A stretch of DNA of 64,000 nt from Ziziphus jujuba (taxonomy: Eukaryota; Streptophyta; Magnoliopsida; Rosales; Rhamnaceae): assembly GCF_031755915.1 (NCBI RefSeq), contig NC_083379.1:18559501-18623500 (forward strand), read 5' to 3'. Positions 58,116 through 64,000 of this stretch are shown piece after piece; positions within the stretch are counted from its first letter, which is position 1, and each line of letters begins with the position of its first letter. The notes under the pieces were generated by a model that had not been told where the DNA came from, searched no databases, and saw only the letters and a list, made by a program, of their open reading frames with translations. A program made the position numbers and the translations under genes.

Positions 58116-59588
58116 AACAGATTATTGATACTAAGAAACATAAAGCATAGGTAATATTGCAAGAGTGTCCATCAACACTTGACAGTATTCTACAGCTACT
58201 ACTAGAGGTAGAGATCAAGAAGGACAATAAGTATGAAGATGCAAAGTTTACATCATGGCCTAGCAAGACACCTAGATCATTCTAATAACATGATAGAACT
58301 TTTCATGCCCATAAAGGCTTTTATGGTATAGGCAGATGCTTGAGAATGTTATTTTATAAGTAGCAAGAATAGCCGCACTTAAGTTTGGTTTCTATTTTTA
58401 CTATGAGACATTTACTAGGTAAGTGGTGCATTGGATGCTTAGCTTTTGGTGTTGATATTGTTTGGTGGGTTGTATTGTTTTGGAGGCATACGAAGACTGT
58501 TAGAGGTAAGATAGATACCTTTCAATAGCTTGAGGACCTAACATTTGGTATCTTAGTATTAGATTTTGATATTAGAATTAAGACTTTAATTTCTTTATGG
58601 TATAAGGGATAAATTCTTGGAGTTTGCTTGAAAATTAAAAGAAAATAAGGTTTTCTCAAGAATGATAATTTGTGTTTACAAGAGAGTTTGGACCTAATCT
58701 GTTGGATGCTTTGTTCATTTTATTTTGGCATTTGTTAGTATCTTTTACGACGTGTGGGTCAATAATTTTGAAGATTATACTAGGTTTTATGAAAGATTCG
58801 AGCCTTTTTATTAGAATAACTACAGAGATTTTGTTTGATGACTTTAGTAAAGTAATTAATAAGGATGGTATTTGAGGATTGAAGGATCAGAAAATCAATA
58901 AAGATTATGGACAAGAAAGGCAAGAAGTTAAAAGGCTGAGGGGAAAGGCAAAAATAATTATCTAAGTTTTAATTTTGGGTTACTAGTATTTGGTTTGAGG
59001 AATTAGACTTAAGTTTTCAATTTTCTTTTGGATGACGGATGTATCAAATTTAGTTATTACTAGAATGTGATGTGATTTTTGTAAGAGTGATATTAATGTT
59101 TATGAGAGGATTTTAGAGTTGATCACTAAAAGATAGATTTTTACATGATTTTGTTTTTAGGAGTTTAATAGAGATCTCTAGATACCATTGTTATTTTTAT
59201 GAACTTTTTATTGATCACTTTATCAAGTGTTGGTTCTCATTCTAGTTTGATTTGTGAATATATTAGAGTTTGTCTATAATGTAGTTGTGGTATTCAAGAG
59301 GTTGACCATTTTGGTGAAGTTTTAAAGTGCTATCACTTTAGGGTTGGAAAAAGAGTACTTAGTGGTTTTGTTTTGTGACAATGGGGTTCTTCAAGTGCGA
59401 GGTTGGATGGATTGAGTGAGATATCTCAAATAGGTATATTCAACTATTAAAAATTTTGTATATTCTTAAAAAATGAGAGTTACATTGGATTGCGAATGAG
59501 AGGACCATACAAAGTCAGCATCTTTACATATTCCAATAACAAGTTAAGAAATTTTCAAGTTGAAATTTTTACAAGAGGGTATATTGTA
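58116..59588 (+). other. Decayed gypsy body up to its 3' end
   Basis: No domain could be read with confidence. The 3' boundary is visible: GTTGAAATTTTTACAAGAGGGTA (less the last three bases) at about 59559-59580 resembles the GACGAAATTTTTTTAAGGGG tract before the 3' LTR of Tekay/Del elements, and an LTR start follows at 59589. Confidence 0.4.
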
Positions 59589-60239
59589 ATGACCTATTCT
59601 AAGAAAACACCCTGAATTTGAATTTTAAAGTTGTTTGACCAAAGTTAACCAAGTTTAATCCCTTTTTACTTTTAAGCGGGGACAAAGTTTATTTTTAAAA
59701 AAAAAAAAGATGGAATTTGATTTTAACTCTAATATTACATAAAGCTCATTAATACGACTTTATGAACATGTGGAACGATGAAATGAGAGCTACAATTAGA
59801 AAATTATGATCAAAATAAGTTAATGGCATTTTTGTAATTATGAAGCATAAAACTTAGGTTAAATTGGGTCATCTTCTTCCTCTCCCTGCCTAAAAATGGC
59901 AATCACCATTATTGTCTCCTTAAAGTTTTCTCTCTCTAAATCCACAACTTCAAAACATCATAACTTACTCTACCAACTTTTGCTTTGCCATTTTTGGTGT
60001 GGGAAACATACGTGGTAAAGAATATCTTTCCAACAAAAATATGATTGAATAAGCACCGAAATCTCTCCAAAATCCTTCCATTAATGATGAAAAAAGGTCC
60101 TTTTCCACATGCTTTTGAACTCTTGAGTTAATTTTTAGCATTCTCCAAGCTCTAAAGCATTTCCATTCTTCTCAACAACAAAATAAAGTTTCAACAACAC
60201 TTTGTCTTTGATTCTCCAATAACTAACAACGACCATTAA
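59589..60239 (+). repeat. Start of a gypsy 3' LTR, cut by the next element
   Basis: Starts TGTAATGACCTATTC directly after the purine-rich tract and runs about 650 bp of typical gypsy LTR text to 60239, where a second LTR start TGTAACACCCC begins. The rest of this LTR is not seen in the window. Confidence 0.55.
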
Positions 60240-63200
60240 TGTAACACCCCATCCCAAAAAATGCCTAAAATTTTCAAACTTTGACTAAGTTTGTTTAGCT
60301 TGACCATTTATGCATCCTAGGTTTAACTTTTTGAATGGTCAAGTTTAGGATTTGAAAGGTATACTATGGTGTAGAACACATTGATATATCTTCGTAAACT
60401 AGCAACACATTTGATTTTGAGTTACAGTTAGAAAGTTATTATCTTTGGAAGTTTCAAGCATCAGTATTATATCAATAACCAAACCAGGCTTGAATTTTTT
60501 GTATACATGGAGAACAATGCCTTCATTCAAATGCAAAATTATCCAAAAATCCTAAAAACACCTTCAGTTTCGAGAGAGACTCGAACAGGGTTGACAAACT
60601 CATTTGAGAACCAATCAACTCGAATGGTTTTTACCATTTTTTGGCCACCTTAAAACCACATGAGTTGGCAACCTTGGAAGCTCACCTACTAGCAACTCCA
60701 CCCATCAATTTCCAAGCCCATACGAGATCAGCTATTTGAAGTTGGTGGTAGTGGCTAATCGGTTTTCGATGGGTTGACCATTTTAGAGCCATCATAGCTT
60801 GACTCATACCTCTTACATACCATTTTTGGACATTGTGAACTCTAATCCCACCTCCATTTGTCAAAATTCTTCAAGATTTGATAGATCCATCAAAATCAAG
60901 TTTGGCTAAAACTTGGAGGAGGTTTTTCGACCATTGACTAGACTTTTGGATTGAGATGAGTACACTAATGCATTCATTGTGTCATGGGCTTTCTGTCAAC
61001 TTATGATTGATGAATGTTGGACATTGTTTGATAATATTCCCCTTTTTGAGTCAATTAGTTAAATTCCAAATAAAATCAGATTATGTTTGGATAACAAGGA
61101 CCAAATTAGAGTTGGTTTTGTATTATTAGATATTAATAGGACACATTTAAATGTTCAATTTCATAAAATTGGCCTCAAGTGAAAAACCTCAATTTTAGAT
61201 ACTTGACCCTAAGGGTTTACTGTGTAATTAGATCACTCAAAGTCCAATTTATGTAATGCTATAATTGTATAAAGTATTTTCAGATATTTAGTACACACCA
61301 ATATCTTTGGTTTAATTTTTGGAACCCGAAAAATATTTATTATATTATAGGCACTCATATAACACATGGACAGGACCTTGCAGAGTAGCAAGAATGATCA
61401 TTGGAGGTATCTATGAGTGGTTTATACTTTAAAAAATCTTTGGCATATTAGTACAATTACACATATGGTTTCAATATTTTTCATATATGGTTTGATTTGA
61501 ATATGTATTTTTTGCTTATAAGAATATCTAATTTCACATGTATGTGTTATTATTTCACATGAATTTTGACAAGATTTTAAATGGTTTCGAATTCTAATGT
61601 TCATAGTGAATTTGTGGATCTTGGTATTATTATATTTTCAATTTGAATTGATGTTTTAATCCTTTTGGAAAAAATTTAATTTTGAGAACATGGATTGGAA
61701 ATTGTATGCTTTTAAGCAAGGCCAATTTATGTAATGTTATAATTGTATCAAGTATTTTCAAATACTTAGTACACACCAACATCTTTGGTTTAATTTTTGG
61801 AGCCTAAAAAATATTTATTATATGATAAGCACTCATATAGCACATAGACGGGACCTTGCAGAGGAGCACGAATGATCATTAGATGTATCTATGAGTGATT
61901 TACATTTTTTTTTTAAAATGGCATATTAGTACAATTAGTCATATGGTTTGAATATTTTTATATATGGTTTGATTTGAATATGTATTTTTTGCATATACGA
62001 ATATCTAACTTCACATGTATATGTTATTATTTTATGTGAATTTTGACAAGATTTTAAATGGTTTCGAATTCTAATGAGTTCATAATGAATTTGTGGATCT
62101 TGGTATTATTATATCTTGGATTTGAATTGATGTTTTAATCCTTTTGGAAAATATTTAATTTTGAGAACATGGATCTTTTAAGCATATTTTCGTAATTTGT
62201 ATTTCAAAGTACTTAAAATGGTTTATGGTGATATATATTTCACCGTTGGTATTTATGTTTTAGATGAATTGGTGAGTTAGAAATTTTAGAATTTTTAAAT
62301 AAATGGTTGGATTTGAATATTAATTTATGCTTTATGATATAGTATTACTTGGGAAAGGGGAAAAAAATATGATCTTGGAAAGATTATTTTATGAATACTA
62401 TATTATTATTCTTAATTGACATAACATACAATACCAATGGTTCGATTATGTTATTATGTTTTTGTTGAATTGGGTTGCCACAAAGTCATTGGGATGTTAA
62501 GGGTCAAGAGAGGGGTTCTTTCTATGGTTTATCTATTACCAATGATAACTTGATAGGTTAAGGGTCATGAGATGGGTTATTTTCATAGTTTATTTCTTGC
62601 CTAATGCCTTTGAAATTTAAGGGTTGTGAGTTCTACCTATGATTTTTATTTCTATTTCTCTTTTCCTACTATCAATGGTAATCCAAGCCACTAGGCACCA
62701 CTTAGCAGTACTAGATATATTGTATCATACATTGTTTATTTTTCTGGTACATTATTAATTTTTCTTGTACATTATTAAGTTTATGATATATTTGTGAATT
62801 TTTATGGATTTTCCAAGATTATTTTGTGAATTTATATGGATATTATTTTACAGACAGTATTTAATCATGATCGATCTCATTTATAGTGTTTTAATAGTTA
62901 TTGAGTTATCATATTTAAGCAATAATTGTATGATATTGATTTAGGGCATAAGTTGGGTTTTTCTAAAATAGATTTTAAAAAGAGAACTTTTCAAAAAAGT
63001 GGAATGAGAGTTGTTGAGAGAAAGGTTTATAAAAATAAAAATATTAATTTTCTCTTACACTATGTCATTCACTGAAATATCTTTATCCCATATTTGATTT
63101 GTTTTAAATTTGTTCCCTTAGATCCAAGTAGTTAGCAGACATCTCCCTCATGTATCACATATTATTTCTACAATTTCAACAACAACAGTAATATTTTACC

Positions 63201-63549
63201 TTTCATTTCTTTGTCTTTATCTTTCTAGACTCATTCATTTCATTTATATAACCTATATCTCTATTTACTCTTACAATGCTCTGATATAAAATTTGGACAC
63301 AATAGTAACCTAATATTTATGTGTAGACTAACATGTAGTATGATAGGCTGTAAATGTTGGCTATAATTGAGGACTTGCAATTTATTGTGTCTTTATTGTC
63401 AAATAAAAAGGTATTATTTTATAATGCATGCTTTGGTTGTCCGTGGTCTACGTGAGGTTCCATTAAGCTTCCCCAAAAGATTGCTCAGTGCTTTTCACTA
63501 AATAGGATTACCATGAGATCTTGGGAGGGTTTTGGGGCAAATCCTATCA
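60240..63549 (+). repeat. 5' LTR of a long-LTR gypsy element, about 3.3 kb
   Basis: Starts TGTAACACCCCATCCC at 60240 and ends shortly before a primer-binding site at 63553. It has a 478-bp internal tandem duplication and degenerate repeats of a GTTAAGGGTCA...TTTATC(T/T)ATTACC type near 62490-62650. Both the 61700-61900 part and these repeats match, in reverse, the solo LTR at 24351-27294. The two are related LTR families. Confidence 0.65.
61244..62175. repeat. 478-bp tandem duplication inside the 3.3-kb LTR
   Basis: CCAATTTATGTAATG(C/T)TATAATTG begins at 61244 and again at 61722. Both units run through TAGTACACACCAA, GGACCTTGCAGAG, GAATGATCATT and TTTTGAGAACATGGAT. Substitutions and small indels separate them. 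Confidence 0.85.
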
Positions 63550-63552
63550 GCT

Positions 63553-63573
63553 TAGTATCAAAACTCTAGGTTC
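63553..63573 (+). other. Degenerate primer-binding site of the right-edge gypsy element
   Basis: TAGTATCAAAACTCTAGGTT replaces TGGTATCAGAGCTCTAGGTT. It is the same extended tract as the intact one in the TRIM-like element at 28608. Confidence 0.7.
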
Positions 63574-63852
63574 TAAGTTCTTCATGGATTGTGCTTTATG
63601 GTACAACTCATTTTGTGTTTTGCCTTCCATGCTTACCCCTTTTTTGGTGTTAATTATATTTTTTGTTATTCTTTGATATATAATTTTTTCCTAATGCTGC
63701 AAGGAGGTAGACATAGTTCGTGTCAAGCTTCAACTGAAATTATAGATGCGTCCACTTATGAAGAGCATCTTATGATTATCTGGCTCGACCACTCGAGAGA
63801 AGTAAGTTTACTTGTCATTCTATTAATTAGGAATGTAAAATTGGAGTATGGG

Positions 63853-64000
63853 TTTCGATGGCTCCATGGAACCTATTATAGCTTTATCTTGGCTAGAAAA
63901 TATGGAGAAAATCCTAAATAAGGATATGCAATGTCCAGACGAGGACAAAGTCAAGATAGCTATCTTCATGCTAGAGGGAAACGTAACAAAAATAGTAGAT
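63853..64000 (+). pseudogene. Gypsy (Tekay/Del-type) gag start, running off the window
   Basis: From 63853 to the window edge one frame is open: FDGSMEPIIALSWLENMEKI, then LNKDMQCPDEDKVKIAIFML, then EGNVTKIVD. This matches the start of the retrotransposon gag domain (FDGSxDPxxAxxWLxxMEKIF...CxDxxKVxxATFMLxGxA). Upstream, ATG-initiated frames near 63589 are out of phase with it, and the start codon is unclear. This is the plus-strand element to which the LTR at 60240-63549 belongs. Confidence 0.8.

Noticed and set aside
1..64000. Intact autonomous transposon, endogenous pararetrovirus, tRNA, rRNA or CRISPR array
   Set aside because: Every element protein read has stops, frameshifts or missing catalytic residues; no pararetrovirus movement or coat protein motifs, no tRNA cloverleaf or rRNA text, and no regularly spaced repeat array of CRISPR form were seen.

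Overview
The window looks like plant nuclear DNA, most likely from a eudicot. It is strongly AT-rich and full of TA/TAA microsatellites. It carries Ty1/copia, Ty3/gypsy, LINE and Mutator-like remnants of plant type, and a single well-preserved seven-exon gene with GT..AG introns encoding a plant-specific class of bHLH transcription factor. The species cannot be fixed from the sequence alone. Nothing looks bacterial or organellar, and no tRNA, rRNA or CRISPR array was seen.

Layout. Positions 1-14,000 are intergenic, with a site-II-rich promoter-like stretch near 0.9-1.1 kb and two GC-richer islands dense in G-box/W-box/CRE/HSE-like words (5.9-6.2 and 6.5-7.3 kb). The same stretch holds a MITE with TTAGAGCAT terminal inverted repeats (9,061-9,456) and a decayed LINE-type RNase H domain with a poly(A) tail (12,092-12,650, minus). 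The bHLH gene, similar to Arabidopsis bHLH123/bHLH112, lies at 14,769-17,353 (plus) and encodes 485 residues. It is the only gene that looks functional. From 18 to 24.3 kb the DNA is AT-rich, with tandem duplications and MITE-like pieces.

From 24.35 kb to the end the window is a graveyard of mobile elements. In order it holds: a 2.94-kb solo LTR with TAGCT target-site duplications and an internal 44-bp minisatellite (24,351-27,294); a minus-strand copia fragment (27,783-30,560) split by a complete 739-bp non-autonomous LTR element with perfect TATAT duplications (28,382-29,120); a plus-strand copia element (31,461-44,455) split in its integrase by a gypsy element (34,542-41,410); two related copia copies arranged LTR-body-LTR-body (48,108-about 54,350); a minus-strand MURA-type MULE transposase pseudogene (about 54,430-55,990); decayed gypsy gag pieces ending at an LTR start (about 56.7-60.2 kb); and a long-LTR gypsy element whose 3.3-kb LTR, primer-binding site and gag start run off the right edge (60,240-64,000).

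None of the element proteins is intact: stops, frameshifts, a deletion across the gypsy reverse transcriptase and changed catalytic residues are visible. The biology of the window is one regulatory gene beside a layered record of insertions. The most novel-looking item is the small non-autonomous LTR element at 28,382-29,120.
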